Part shown: positions 55,953 through 64,000 of the stretch, in pieces | Layout: each line of letters opens with the position of its first letter | Numbering within the stretch: the stretch's first letter is position 1 | Origin: Gordonia crocea | GTDB taxonomy: Bacteria; Actinomycetota; Actinomycetes; Mycobacteriales; Mycobacteriaceae | Reading direction: 5' to 3' | DNA length: 64,000 nucleotides | Assembly (NCBI RefSeq): GCF_009932435.1 | Contig: NZ_BJOU01000008.1 | Location: forward strand, 1 to 64,000 | The notes under the pieces: generated by a model | The model's input: the letters and a program-made list of their open reading frames with translations, nothing else | The model's database searches: none | Told to the model about the DNA's origin: nothing | Made by a program: the position numbers and the translations under genes

Positions 55953-57064
55953 CAGCCGGCCTCGGTTCCGCCGTTATTGAACATCTTGACCTTATTCGGG
56001 GGCCGCGTGGTGTTTTGCTGCGGCAGCGCCGGCGGCAGCAGGTTGGTCACCATCGACTCGAACCAGCGGCCGTTGCCGAGCACGTTGGCGTAGAGCCGGT
56101 AGAACGGCGCCAAGTCTTGGATGGACCGGGCCAGGTTCGCCTGGTTCTTGGTCAGCAATGCCGCCACCTGCTGCAGCGACTTGAGTGCCGGGCCGATCTG
56201 CGCCTGGTTGTCGGCGACGATGCCGGTGAGCGCCTTGCTCAGCGCCGTCGTCGACGAGAGCAGCGCCGAGATCGACTGCTGGCGGTTGTTCAGCTCGTCG
56301 AGCAGCTGGCCCGCACCGGCGATGAGGCGGGTGAACTCCTCGTTGCGGTCGGCCAGGATCTTCGACGTCGTCTTGGTCGCGGCAAGGAGCTTCTGCACCT
56401 CCTGGTCGCGCTTGGCGATCGTCGCCGACAGTCGGCTCAGGCCGGTCAGGGCCGGGCCGAAGTCGCCGGCCGTCCCGGAGAACGCCGCGGACATGGTGCG
56501 CAACGATTCGGCGACCTTGTCGGTGTTGAGATCGGTCAGCTGGTTGCTCGCGTCGGAGAAGGCCTCGATCACGTCGTAAGGGGCGATCGTGTCGGTGATC
56601 GGCTTCGACGGGTCGGCCGCCCGGGATCCGCGCGGCGTCAGGCCGAGGTACTTCTGCCCGAGCAGCGTCTTGATCTGGATGGACGCGCGGGTCTGATCGC
56701 CGATCCACGTGTTGGCCACGGTGAACACGACGTTGACCTTGTTGCCGTCACGGTTGAGGCCGACACTGTCCACCTTGCCGACCTTGATGCCCGCGACGCG
56801 GACCTCGTTGCCCGGCTGCAGGCCGGCGGCCTCGGAGAACTCCGCGGTGTAGCGCGGCCCGGCGCCCACGATCGGCAGGTCGGACAGGTAGAACGACGCG
56901 ACCGTCACCATCAGCAGCATCGCGATGCCGAGTGCGCCGACGGTCAGCGGCGAGCGGCGGCCGGCGAACCGGCGCGACGGGTGCAGCTTCTGCGGCTCCA
57001 CGTTCACCACGTCGTCGGAAATGTTGTCTTCAGGCATCCCTGCCGGTTCCTTCTCGTCAGCCAT
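55952..57064 (-). CDS. mceC: MceC-family lipid-binding protein
   Basis: A 370-residue Mce protein with a hydrophilic N-terminus (~38 residues), an anchor helix (~40-60, LTVGALGIAMLLMVTVASFYL) and the MlaD domain at ~70-145 (YTAEFSEAAGLQPGNEVRVAGIKVGKVDSV; KTLLGQKYLGLTPRG). Long helices follow with Asn/Gln-rich heptads (NEEFTRLIAGAGQLLDELNNRQQS). Third of six mce genes. ATG 57064; the upstream mceB stop is 3 nt away. Confidence 0.93.
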   Translation of the reverse strand: MADEKEPAGMPEDNISDDVVNVEPQKLHPSRRFAGRRSPLTVGALGIAMLLMVTVASFYLSDLPIVGAGPRYTAEFSEAAGLQPGNEVRVAGIKVGKVDSVGLNRDGNKVNVVFTVANTWIGDQTRASIQIKTLLGQKYLGLTPRGSRAADPSKPITDTIAPYDVIEAFSDASNQLTDLNTDKVAESLRTMSAAFSGTAGDFGPALTGLSRLSATIAKRDQEVQKLLAATKTTSKILADRNEEFTRLIAGAGQLLDELNNRQQSISALLSSTTALSKALTGIVADNQAQIGPALKSLQQVAALLTKNQANLARSIQDLAPFYRLYANVLGNGRWFESMVTNLLPPALPQQNTTRPPNKVKMFNNGGTEAG

Positions 57065-57067
57065 GTC

Positions 57068-58165
57068 CTACCCCGGCCGCTTCTCGTCGCGCCAGCAACG
57101 GGTCGCCGCGCTGGTGTAGAGGACGTGGTTGATATCGGGCACCGGGATGAGCGGATCGGTCAACAGAATCGACTTGCCGTTGCCCATCACCACGTCGATG
57201 CCGCACAGGTAGAACTGGAACCACGAGCCGAAAGTCGCTGCGCGACCGATCTTCTCGAGCTTCGGCGGCAGGTTGGTGATGATCGCCTCGACATCCTTCT
57301 CACGCTTCATCACCCCGTCGGACACGGCCTTCAGGCCCGCGATACCGCCGGCGATCGACGGCCGCGTCTGACTCAGGATCGAGCCCATGACGGTGGTCAG
57401 GTTGGACACCGACGTCACCGCCGAGCCGACCGAACCGCGCTGTGCCGCCAACCCGGCGACCAGCTTGGAGGTGTTCACCAGCAGCGACTCGAACTGCGAG
57501 TCGTGGTTGTTGACCGTCTGCAGGACCTTGTTCAGGTTGGTGATCAAGTCGCCGATCACCTTGTCGCGGTCGGCCAGCGTGTTGGTCAACTCCGCGGTCT
57601 GCGACAGCAGCGACGACATCGTCGCACCCATGTCCTGGCCGGGCGAGTTCTGGAAGACCTGGATGATCTGGTCGGCCAGCTTGTTCACGTCCTCCGGGCT
57701 GAGCTCTTGGAAGACCGGCTTGAAGCCGTTGAACAGCTCGGTGAGGTTGACCGCCGGGTGCGTGGACCCCTCGTCTCCCTCGACCCCGAAGACGTGCCCG
57801 GGCATCAGGCGCTTGCCGCCCTCGCCCGCGCCGCGCTCCAGTGCCAGATAGCGCATGCCGGTGAGGTTTCGGTAGCGGATGAAGACCTGCGTGCCGTCGG
57901 GCAGCGAGTCGCGGTCCACCGCAAAACTCACCTTCGCGCGGTTCTTGTCGAAGACCTTCACGTCGCTGACCGCACCCACGCGGACACCGGCGATACGCAC
58001 GTCGTCGCCCTTGTTGAGCATCGCGGCATCGGTGAAGATCGCCGAGAAGTCGTGCTTGCCCGACGAGCCGGCATTGGCAATCGTCAGCGCCAACAACGAC
58101 GTGGCGACAATCGTGACCACCGCGAAGGTGATCAGTTTGACCAGGGGTGAAACGATCGACTTCAT
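57068..58165 (-). CDS. mceB: MceB-family lipid-binding protein
   Basis: A 365-residue Mce protein. Anchor helix ~10-28 (ITFAVVTIVATSLLALTIA), MlaD domain ~35-115 (FSAIFTDAAMLNKGDDVRIAGVRVGAVSDV; RNLTGMRYLALERG), then helical part and a Cys pair (YLCGIDVVMG, TRCWRDEK). ATG at 58165 overlaps the mceA stop (ATGA) and fits the family N-terminus. An upstream in-frame extension runs antiparallel to nothing recognisable and is dropped. Confidence 0.93.
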   Translation of the reverse strand: MKSIVSPLVKLITFAVVTIVATSLLALTIANAGSSGKHDFSAIFTDAAMLNKGDDVRIAGVRVGAVSDVKVFDKNRAKVSFAVDRDSLPDGTQVFIRYRNLTGMRYLALERGAGEGGKRLMPGHVFGVEGDEGSTHPAVNLTELFNGFKPVFQELSPEDVNKLADQIIQVFQNSPGQDMGATMSSLLSQTAELTNTLADRDKVIGDLITNLNKVLQTVNNHDSQFESLLVNTSKLVAGLAAQRGSVGSAVTSVSNLTTVMGSILSQTRPSIAGGIAGLKAVSDGVMKREKDVEAIITNLPPKLEKIGRAATFGSWFQFYLCGIDVVMGNGKSILLTDPLIPVPDINHVLYTSAATRCWRDEKRPG

Positions 58166-59499
58166 CGCATGTTCACCTGCGCTCCCCGCAACCTCGATGC
58201 ACCGGGCAGGGTGACCCAACTGGGGACCTGCTCGGGCGCGACGCCGCTGGCGCCGCCGTAAATCATCTGCAGCTGGGCCCGGTACACCGGGTCAGCCCAC
58301 AGATTGGACTTGGTGGCCGTCCCCGCCGGCATCGACGAGTACTGCGCCGGCGGCATCTCCGGCATGTTCCGCGGACCCGGGTTGCGCGACGGCACCTGGT
58401 AGGAACCGTCGGCCAAACCGCCGCCGGGATACTGCGGGAACGGGCGGCCGTTGCGGGCCGGCTTGTAGCAAACCGGGCCGCGGTCGTAGTCGAACAGGCG
58501 CGGCTCGTCCTGGTTGGGCAGGTAGCGGCCACGCGGGTTCACGAACTGCAGGTTCACCCGCACACCCGGGTTCGGGGTGCCCTCGCCGACGATCCGCCGC
58601 GACTCGGGGATCAGGCCGGCGAAGTTCTTGAAGGTGCAGCCGAACACCGGCGACTGGCGTGCCAGCCCGGAGAGCATCTCCTGGGTGCCGGTGAACAGGT
58701 TGATCAAGTCCGACCGGTTGGTCCGCAGGAAGGCCGTGGTGTCGTCGGCGGCGACGCCCAGCGTCGCGATGAGCGACGCCAGGTCGCCCTCCCGCTCCAC
58801 CAGCGTGTTGCCGGTGACCCGGAGGTTGTCCAGCGCGTCGATGACCGACGGCAGTGCGTCGGAGTACGTCGTGGAGAACGACGCCAACCCGCGCAGGGTC
58901 TCCTGCAGATCGTCGGTGTGGGCGTTGATCCCGGCGAAGATCGCGTCGAGCCGCTTGATCGTCTCGCCCAGTTCCTGGCCGCGACCGGCGAGCGCGTCGC
59001 TGATCGAGGTCAGGGTGACGTTCAGATCCTGCGGCGGAACGGCCTTGAGAATCGGGAGCAGCCGGTCGAAGAGGTCCTGGACCTCCTTGGCATTGCCCGC
59101 CGCATCGGTGAAGATCTCGTCGCCCGCGGCCAGCGTCGCCGTCGTCGTGGGCGACTTGGGGACCTCCAGCGCGACGTAGCGCTCACCGAACAGCGTCTTC
59201 GGCAGGATGCGCGCGGTGGTGTCGCGCGGCAACAGGTGCACCTTGTCCGGCTCGAGCGCCAGCACCACGTCGACCTTCCCGTCGGGGGCGGGTTTGACCG
59301 CGGAGACGGTGCCGACGGTCATACCGCGCGCCTTGACGTCGGCGTGCTCGGTCAACGAGTTGCCGGCCGAGTCGGTGCGCAGCACCACGTCCTTGGTCTC
59401 GGTGAACCGCCCCTGGTACTTCAGGATCGACCCGCCGATGAACGCGATGATGACAAGGAAGAAAGCCAGGCCGTAGAGCCTGCGTCGCAAGGTAGCCAT
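58162..59499 (-). CDS. mceA: MceA-family lipid-binding protein
   Basis: A 445-residue Mce protein, first of the six. Anchor helix ~9-25 (GLAFFLVIIAFIGGSIL), MlaD domain ~37-115 (VVLRTDSAGNSLTEHADVKARGMTVGTVSAV; KTLFGERYVALEVP), a helical region, and a C-terminal domain with FGCTFKNFAGLIP and DRGPVCYKPARNG. ATG at 59499 lies 3 nt after the yrbEB stop. Confidence 0.93.
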   Translation of the reverse strand: MATLRRRLYGLAFFLVIIAFIGGSILKYQGRFTETKDVVLRTDSAGNSLTEHADVKARGMTVGTVSAVKPAPDGKVDVVLALEPDKVHLLPRDTTARILPKTLFGERYVALEVPKSPTTTATLAAGDEIFTDAAGNAKEVQDLFDRLLPILKAVPPQDLNVTLTSISDALAGRGQELGETIKRLDAIFAGINAHTDDLQETLRGLASFSTTYSDALPSVIDALDNLRVTGNTLVEREGDLASLIATLGVAADDTTAFLRTNRSDLINLFTGTQEMLSGLARQSPVFGCTFKNFAGLIPESRRIVGEGTPNPGVRVNLQFVNPRGRYLPNQDEPRLFDYDRGPVCYKPARNGRPFPQYPGGGLADGSYQVPSRNPGPRNMPEMPPAQYSSMPAGTATKSNLWADPVYRAQLQMIYGGASGVAPEQVPSWVTLPGASRLRGAQVNMR

Positions 59500-59502
59500 G
59501 TG

Positions 59503-60378
59503 TCAGCCCGCCACTCTCACGGTTGTGGAAGTACCCCAGATCATCAGGCCGAGGAAGAAGTCCAGCAGCGCGATCAGGACCAGGGAGGCGCGCACCGCGT
59601 GGCCGACCGCCACGCCGACGCCGGCCGGGCCGCCGGTGGCGAAGTAGCCGTAGTAGCAGTGCACCAAAATGATCACGAAGGCGAAGACGAGCACCTTGCC
59701 AAAGGACCACAGCACGTCTTCGGGAGGTAAGAACAGATTGAAATAGTGGTCGTAGGAGCCACTGGATTGCCCGTTGAAGACCGTGTTGATGGTTCTCGAC
59801 GCCAGATAGGCGGCCAGCAGGCCGAGCACGTAGAGCGGGATGACCGCGACGAAGCCGGCGATCACGCGGGTGGTCACCAGGAACGGCACCGACGGGACGG
59901 CCATGGTCTCCAGGGCATCGATCTCCTCGGAGATCCGCATGGCGCCCAGCTGTGCGGTGAAGCCACAACCCACCGTCGCCGAGAGCGCGAGGCCGGCGAT
60001 CAGCGGCGCCACCTCGCGGGTGTTCACGTAGGCGGAGAGGAAGCCGGTCAGCGCCTGCGCGCCGATGTTCTGCAGCGCGGCGTAGCCCTGCAGACCGACG
60101 ACGACGCCGGTGAAGCCCGACATCAGCACCATCACACCGACGGTGCCGCCGATGACGGCGAGGCCGCCGGCGCCGAAGGCGACCTCGGCAAGGATCCGCA
60201 GCACCTCGCGGTAGTAGTGCACGATCGTGCGCGGGATCCAGGCGATCGCCCGCGCGTAGAAGGACATCTGATCGCCCGCGTTGTCGAGCACCTTGAGAGG
60301 CTTGCCGAGCTGTTTGCGCAGCTCATACCCCACATACTCCGACCGGCTCTTGGCAATGGTCACGCCGCCCTGCGACAC
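59503..60378 (-). CDS. yrbEB: YrbEB-type ABC permease of the Mce system
   Basis: A 291-residue MlaE-family permease. The N-terminal amphipathic part (QMSFYARAIAWIPRTIVHYYREVLRILAEVAFG) precedes about five membrane helices. The EQ-loop-like region GAMRISEEIDALETMAV (~140-156) contacts the ATPase. Paired with YrbEA it forms the membrane core that moves substrate delivered by the Mce hexamer. GTG start, 1 nt after the yrbEA stop. Confidence 0.95.
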   Translation of the reverse strand: MSQGGVTIAKSRSEYVGYELRKQLGKPLKVLDNAGDQMSFYARAIAWIPRTIVHYYREVLRILAEVAFGAGGLAVIGGTVGVMVLMSGFTGVVVGLQGYAALQNIGAQALTGFLSAYVNTREVAPLIAGLALSATVGCGFTAQLGAMRISEEIDALETMAVPSVPFLVTTRVIAGFVAVIPLYVLGLLAAYLASRTINTVFNGQSSGSYDHYFNLFLPPEDVLWSFGKVLVFAFVIILVHCYYGYFATGGPAGVGVAVGHAVRASLVLIALLDFFLGLMIWGTSTTVRVAG

Positions 60379-60379
60379 G

Positions 60380-61186
60380 TCAGGCCCCCTTCGCCGGAAC
60401 GATCTGCAGGTAGACCGCAGTGATGATGAGGTTCGCGAAGAACAGCAGCAGGAACGAGATCACCACGGATTGGTTGACCGCGTCGCCGACGCCCTTCGGG
60501 CCGCCCTTGGGGTTGAGCCCCTTGTAGCAGGCGATCACGCCGGCGATCAGACCGAAGATCGCCGCCTTGATCGTCGAGATATAGAGGTCGGGCAGCTGGG
60601 CCAGGGTGCCGAACGAGGCCAGATAGGCGCCCGGGGTACCGCCCTGCACGACGACGTTGAAGAAGTAGCCGCCGGCGATACCGACGACCGCGACGAGTCC
60701 GTTGAGCAGGACGGCGACGATGACCATCGCCAGCACGCGCGGAACCACCAAACGCTGGATCGGGTTGATGCCCAGCACCGCCATCGCGTCGATCTCCTCG
60801 CGGATCGTGCGCGCGCCGAGGTCGGCGGCCACCGCCGCGCCGGCCGCGCCGGATACGAGGAGCACCGTGATGATCGGTGACGCCTGTTGCAACACGACCA
60901 GCACGCTGGCCGCACCGGTGTACGACTCGGCGCCGATCTGTTTGATCAGCGACGCGGTCTGCAGCGACACGATCGCGCCGAACGGCACCGAGATCAGTGC
61001 CGACGGCAGGATCGTCACGCTGGCGATGAACCAGGCCTGCTGAATGAATTCCCGCCACTGAAACGGGCGCACAACAGATTGACGTGCAACGTCGACGAAA
61101 AGCTGGACAATCCTGCCGGTTTGCTCAAGCGCACCTGCACCGGCAGTCGCAATTCGATCCACGCCACGCTCGGTGGCAGTCGTCAT
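60380..61186 (-). CDS. yrbEA: YrbEA-type ABC permease of the Mce system
   Basis: A 268-residue MlaE-family permease. WREFIQQAWFIASVTILPSALISVPFGAIVSLQ precedes the ATPase-contact loop GARTIREEIDAMAVLGINPIQRLVVPRVLA (~123-150), with YrbE-typical EEIDA. About five helices follow. It lies 3 nt after mceG, so ATPase, permeases and Mce proteins are one transcription unit. Confidence 0.95.
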   Translation of the reverse strand: MTTATERGVDRIATAGAGALEQTGRIVQLFVDVARQSVVRPFQWREFIQQAWFIASVTILPSALISVPFGAIVSLQTASLIKQIGAESYTGAASVLVVLQQASPIITVLLVSGAAGAAVAADLGARTIREEIDAMAVLGINPIQRLVVPRVLAMVIVAVLLNGLVAVVGIAGGYFFNVVVQGGTPGAYLASFGTLAQLPDLYISTIKAAIFGLIAGVIACYKGLNPKGGPKGVGDAVNQSVVISFLLLFFANLIITAVYLQIVPAKGA

Positions 61187-61189
61187 TGG

Positions 61190-62407
61190 CTAGGGGCTCC
61201 CACTGTCGTCGGTTTCCACGGGGGCGGTCGGGGCGTCCGACGGGGTAACCCAGCTACCCTCGTCGGCGGCCTCGCCAACGGTGTTGAACACGTCTGTGGT
61301 GGCGTTGGCCGCTTGGTTCGCGGTCACACCGGCAGCGGCCGATCCCGCGGCGACGGCGGCCGCCGCGGACTGCGCGGCACCGGCCTGCACCGCGGCCTGG
61401 GCCCGGTTCTCGGCGATGATCTTGTCCTCTTCGGCCATGCTCACGCGAATCGCCTCCTGGGCGTTCGCCGGGAGCGTGTGGAGGACCTCTTCGATGTTGC
61501 GGCGGTGACGGGCGACGGCCTTGCGCTCGGGCATCCCCGGGTTCGGCTGGACCTGCGGGATGATCTCGCTGAAGTCGTCCTTGGTACCACCGCCGGAGAT
61601 GCCGGCGGCCTGCATGGCGGCCTCGGCGGCGGCCACGGCCTCGTCCTTCTCCTCCGACATGCCGATCGGGCCGAAACGGTCACCGGAGAGGAACTGCTTG
61701 ACGACCGGCTGCTCGCTGGTCAGCAGCACCTCGCGGGGGCCGAACATGACCAGTTCCTTGCGGAAGAGCATGCCGATGTTGTCCGGGATGGTCCGGGCGA
61801 TGTTGATGTTGTGCGTGACGATCAGGATCGTCGCGTCGATCTGCGCGTTGATGTCGATCAGCAGCTGGCTGATGTAGGCGGTACGGACCGGGTCGAGGCC
61901 GGAGTCCGGCTCGTCGCAGAGGATGATCTGCGGGTCGAGGACCAGGGCGCGGGCCAGGCCGGCACGCTTGCGCATACCGCCGGAGATCTCGCCAGGGAGC
62001 TTGTCCTCGGCACCGGACAGACCGACCAGCTCGATCTTCTCCATGACGATGGAGCGGATCTCGGTCTCGTTCTTCTTGGTGTGCTCGCGCAGCGGGAAGG
62101 CGATGTTGTCGAACAGGCTCATCGACCCGAACAGCGCGCCGTCCTGGAACAGGACGCCGAACAGCTTGCGGATCTCGTACAGCTCACGGGCCGAGCACTT
62201 GGTGATGTCGGTGCCGTCGATGATGACCGAGCCCTGCTCCGGGTGGAGCAGACCGATCAGGGTCTTCAAAAAGACGGACTTACCGGTACCGGACGGGCCG
62301 AGCAGTGCGCTGACCTCACCCTCGGGCAAAGTCAGGGTGACGTCACGCCAAATATTCTGCGAACCGAAGGACTTGGTCAAGCCCTCCACGCTTACTTCTA
62401 CACCCAC
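61190..62407 (-). CDS. mceG: MceG (Mkl) ABC-transporter ATPase
   Basis: A 405-residue ATPase with Walker A GPSGTGKS (37-44), signature ISGGMRKRAGLARAL (~141-155), Walker B QIILCDEPDSGLDP (~159-172) and the H-loop VTHNINIA. The C-terminal ~150 residues form an Ala/Gln-rich extension typical of MceG, longer here than in M. tuberculosis Mkl (359 residues). It powers Mce lipid import. GTG at 62407 is preferred because GGAGGG lies 7 nt upstream; a TTG 18 codons earlier lacks a ribosome site. It heads the mce operon, whereas in M. tuberculosis mkl is apart from the mce loci. Confidence 0.95.
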   Translation of the reverse strand: MGVEVSVEGLTKSFGSQNIWRDVTLTLPEGEVSALLGPSGTGKSVFLKTLIGLLHPEQGSVIIDGTDITKCSARELYEIRKLFGVLFQDGALFGSMSLFDNIAFPLREHTKKNETEIRSIVMEKIELVGLSGAEDKLPGEISGGMRKRAGLARALVLDPQIILCDEPDSGLDPVRTAYISQLLIDINAQIDATILIVTHNINIARTIPDNIGMLFRKELVMFGPREVLLTSEQPVVKQFLSGDRFGPIGMSEEKDEAVAAAEAAMQAAGISGGGTKDDFSEIIPQVQPNPGMPERKAVARHRRNIEEVLHTLPANAQEAIRVSMAEEDKIIAENRAQAAVQAGAAQSAAAAVAAGSAAAGVTANQAANATTDVFNTVGEAADEGSWVTPSDAPTAPVETDDSGSP

Positions 62408-62671
62408 TGCGGTTCCCTCCAGTCGTTCGTCCGCGAACGGCAGTCCGTATGACTCCCGCAACCCCGTTGGACAGATGTGCTCGCAGTCACTTTAACCCAC
62501 CGGCACGTCGGTTCCGACCCCAGTCCCGTCGAATCGAGACTGGGACGGGCGTCCCTACTCGCCAGTAGCCCTTAACGAATCCTCAGACTAGCCTATGGGC
62601 CGCGTCACTTCAAGCCGTGGGGGGCGACGTGGGAAACACCACAGTGACCCAACCGGTGGTAGTGCGAAAAA
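62408..62671. other. mceG upstream region
   Basis: No gene seen. It should contain the promoter of the mceG-mce operon, reading leftward. A TTAAAGT -10-like element lies ~80 nt upstream of the start on the minus strand, without a clear -35. Confidence 0.45.
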
Positions 62672-62700
62672 CACCCCGCGAGGAGTCCTCGCGGGGTGTT
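62672..62700. terminator. bidirectional terminator after rplL
   Basis: A 14-bp perfect stem (ACACCCCGCGAGGA with its inverse) closes on a single-base loop. It is flanked by A5 on the left and T5 on the right, so it is an intrinsic terminator on both strands. It separates rplL from the mceG promoter region. Confidence 0.9.
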
Positions 62701-62741
62701 TTTTCAGTGCTGTCAGACCGACCCGGAGGCCGATCGGCAGG

Positions 62742-63134
62742 TCACTTGAGGGAGATCGAGGCGCCAGCCTCTTCCAGCTTCGCCTTGGCAGCCTCGGCGT
62801 CCTCCTTGGACACCTTCTCCAGGAGAGCCTTCGGGGCACCCTCGACGAGGTCCTTGGCTTCCTTCAGACCCAGGCCGGCGACAACCTCGCGCACGACCTT
62901 GATGACCTGGATCTTCTTGTCGCCGGCACCCTCGAGGATGACGTCGAACTCGTCCTGCTCGGCGGCAGCGGCGGCGTCGCCGCCGGCAGCCGGGGCACCG
63001 GCAGCGGCAACGGCGACCGGAGCGGCCGCGGTGACCTCGAAGACCTCTTCGAACTTCTTCACGAAATCGCTGAGCTCCAGCAGGGTCAGTTCCTTGAACT
63101 GATCGATGAGCTCGTCAGCGGTGAGCTTCGCCAT
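62742..63134 (-). CDS. rplL: 50S ribosomal protein L7/L12
   Basis: A 130-residue protein. The dimerising N-terminal helices ([28 protein letters not shown]) are joined by an Ala/Gly hinge ([16 protein letters not shown]) to the C-terminal factor-binding domain ([40 protein letters not shown]). L7/L12 recruits translation GTPases to the ribosomal stalk. ATG at 63134 with AAGGA upstream. Second gene after the L10 leader. Confidence 0.99.
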   Translation of the reverse strand: MAKLTADELIDQFKELTLLELSDFVKKFEEVFEVTAAAPVAVAAAGAPAAGGDAAAAAEQDEFDVILEGAGDKKIQVIKVVREVVAGLGLKEAKDLVEGAPKALLEKVSKEDAEAAKAKLEEAGASISLK

Positions 63135-63230
63135 GATGGCGTCCTTCCTTTAGGTGGTCGGCGGCGTGGTTGCACGGCGCCGACCGGGGTTGTGCTGTTG
63201 ACCGGGTGGTCGGTGGCGACTGTGGGGGGA

Positions 63231-63758
63231 TTACTCCTCGCCCGCAGCCTCCTTCTGCTGCTGCAGGGCCGCGGCGAGGCGCGCCACCTGCGATGCGGGC
63301 TGGTTGAACAGCCCGGCTGCCTTGGCCAAGTTGCCCTTCATGGCACCGGCGAGCTTGGCAAGGAGGACCTCACGGGTCTCCAGGTCGGCAATCTTCTCGA
63401 TCTCGGCGATGGACAGCGCGCGGCCGTCCATGTAACCGCCCTTGATGACAAGTGCCTTGTTGTCCTTGGCGAAATTCTTGATCGCCTTGGCCGCGACAAC
63501 CGGTTCACCTTCGATGAAGGCAATGGCGGTCGGACCGGTGAACAGCTCGTCGAGCCCGTCCACGCCCGCTTCTTTCGCAGCGAGCTTGGTCAGGGTGTTC
63601 TTGGCGACGGAGTAGGTTGCGCCCTCACCGAGGGACCGACGCAGCTCGGAGATCTGCGGAACGGACAGGCCACGGTATTCCGTGACGACAGCCGCCGTAG
63701 CCCCCTTGAACTGCTCTGCGATCTCCGCGACTGCGGCGACCTTGTCGGACTTGGCCAT
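63231..63758 (-). CDS. rplJ: 50S ribosomal protein L10
   Basis: A 175-residue protein. The N-terminal RNA-binding part ([42 protein letters not shown]) and [25 protein letters not shown] are typical L10. The C-terminal helix ([17 protein letters not shown]) binds L7/L12 dimers. L10 with L7/L12 represses its own mRNA through the leader. ATG at 63758 with GAGAGGAGG upstream. Confidence 0.99.
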   Translation of the reverse strand: MAKSDKVAAVAEIAEQFKGATAAVVTEYRGLSVPQISELRRSLGEGATYSVAKNTLTKLAAKEAGVDGLDELFTGPTAIAFIEGEPVVAAKAIKNFAKDNKALVIKGGYMDGRALSIAEIEKIADLETREVLLAKLAGAMKGNLAKAAGLFNQPASQVARLAAALQQQKEAAGEE

Positions 63759-63779
63759 ACTTCGCCTCCTCTCATTTCA

Positions 63780-64000
63780 CTTGGATGCTCTCCAGGCGCT
63801 GGTGGATCGGAGTCGACGCGACGATGCCCTCCCCGGGGATCCCGGAAAAACAAAACGCCCCGCGCAGGAAGCACACGGGGCGTAGCAGGCGGCGGTGAAG
63901 CCGCGCGGCAATCCTCGGGTCATCCTGCGTGGGCCGTCGACGTGCGTGACGCCGAACCTTCGACGGGTCGCCGTGGTGGCGGCCCGTGACCAACGGTCTC
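63780..64000 (-). ncRNA. ribosomal protein L10 leader
   Basis: The long 5' leader of rplJ on the minus strand runs to the window edge, so its start is not seen. It contains several GC-rich stems and a terminator-like hairpin. It occupies the position of the L10 leader in other bacteria, where L10(L12)4 binds and lowers expression. Assigned from position and structure, not by a covariance model. Confidence 0.6.
63842..63883 (-). terminator. attenuator in the L10 leader
   Basis: ACGCCCCG and CGGGGCGT (63855-63883) form a stem followed on the minus strand by TTTTGTTTTT. It is a full intrinsic terminator ~85 nt before rplJ, so readthrough must be regulated. Confidence 0.8.

Overview
The window is about 67% GC and reads as a chromosomal segment of a mycolic-acid actinobacterium (order Mycobacteriales), most likely Gordonia or a close relative. 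The reasons are a complete mce lipid-import operon with its ATPase, MspA-type outer-membrane porins, an MmpS/MmpL pair, an Ag85-like mycolyltransferase fold, DUF3558-type lipoproteins, a DinB2-type polymerase, and the order rplJ-rplL-mceG-mce-rpoB-rpoC. The genus is inferred from gene content only.

Layout. 0-8.4 kb: an FprB-like ferredoxin reductase broken by several frameshifts, an acyl-ACP thioesterase divergent from it across a KstR-like box, an HxlR regulator, and an mmpS-mmpL-lipocalin-like operon. 8.4-13.9 kb: a minus-strand lipid block (CocE-type hydrolase, FadD, TetR, MpaB-type oxygenase); the same operator-like motif precedes the TetR gene and the hydrolase. 13.9-19.1 kb: an AT-richer gap with inverted repeats, then small lipoprotein and membrane genes, including an S4 RNA-binding domain fused to a lipoprotein domain, and a NUDIX hydrolase.

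19.3-28.2 kb is the most unusual part. Two paralogous genes for large secreted proteins of unknown function lie side by side. The second is split by a 5,203-bp composite transposon made of two directly repeated 1,685-bp IS1380-family elements around a pair of MspA-type porin genes. The outer ends carry a 4-bp CTAG duplication. Removing the transposon and one CTAG restores one uninterrupted 637-codon reading frame. The two copies have different inner flanks (CTAA and TTAG), which fits one composite event better than two independent insertions at this site.

28.7-42.3 kb is mixed accessory and housekeeping content: a 13E12-type HNH protein, a broken AraC regulator, a mycolyltransferase-like esterase, a tandem-HTH MerR regulator, a repeat lipoprotein with an Asn/Asp/Gln/Gly tail, an acetoacetate-decarboxylase-like protein behind a KstR-like box, flavodoxin, a DMT transporter, small secreted proteins, OsmC, SixA, DinB2 and a lipoprotein. 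Many genes here have a TANNNT element 6-7 nt before the start codon, which suggests leaderless transcripts.

42.5-64 kb is core: rpoC and rpoB (with Asn instead of Ser at the main rifampicin-resistance position), two Mce-associated membrane proteins, mceF-E-D-C-B-A, two YrbE permeases, the MceG ATPase, rplL, rplJ and an L10 leader ending in an intrinsic terminator. The whole block is on the minus strand. The mce genes overlap or nearly touch, so one transcript probably encodes the permease, ATPase and six substrate-binding proteins.
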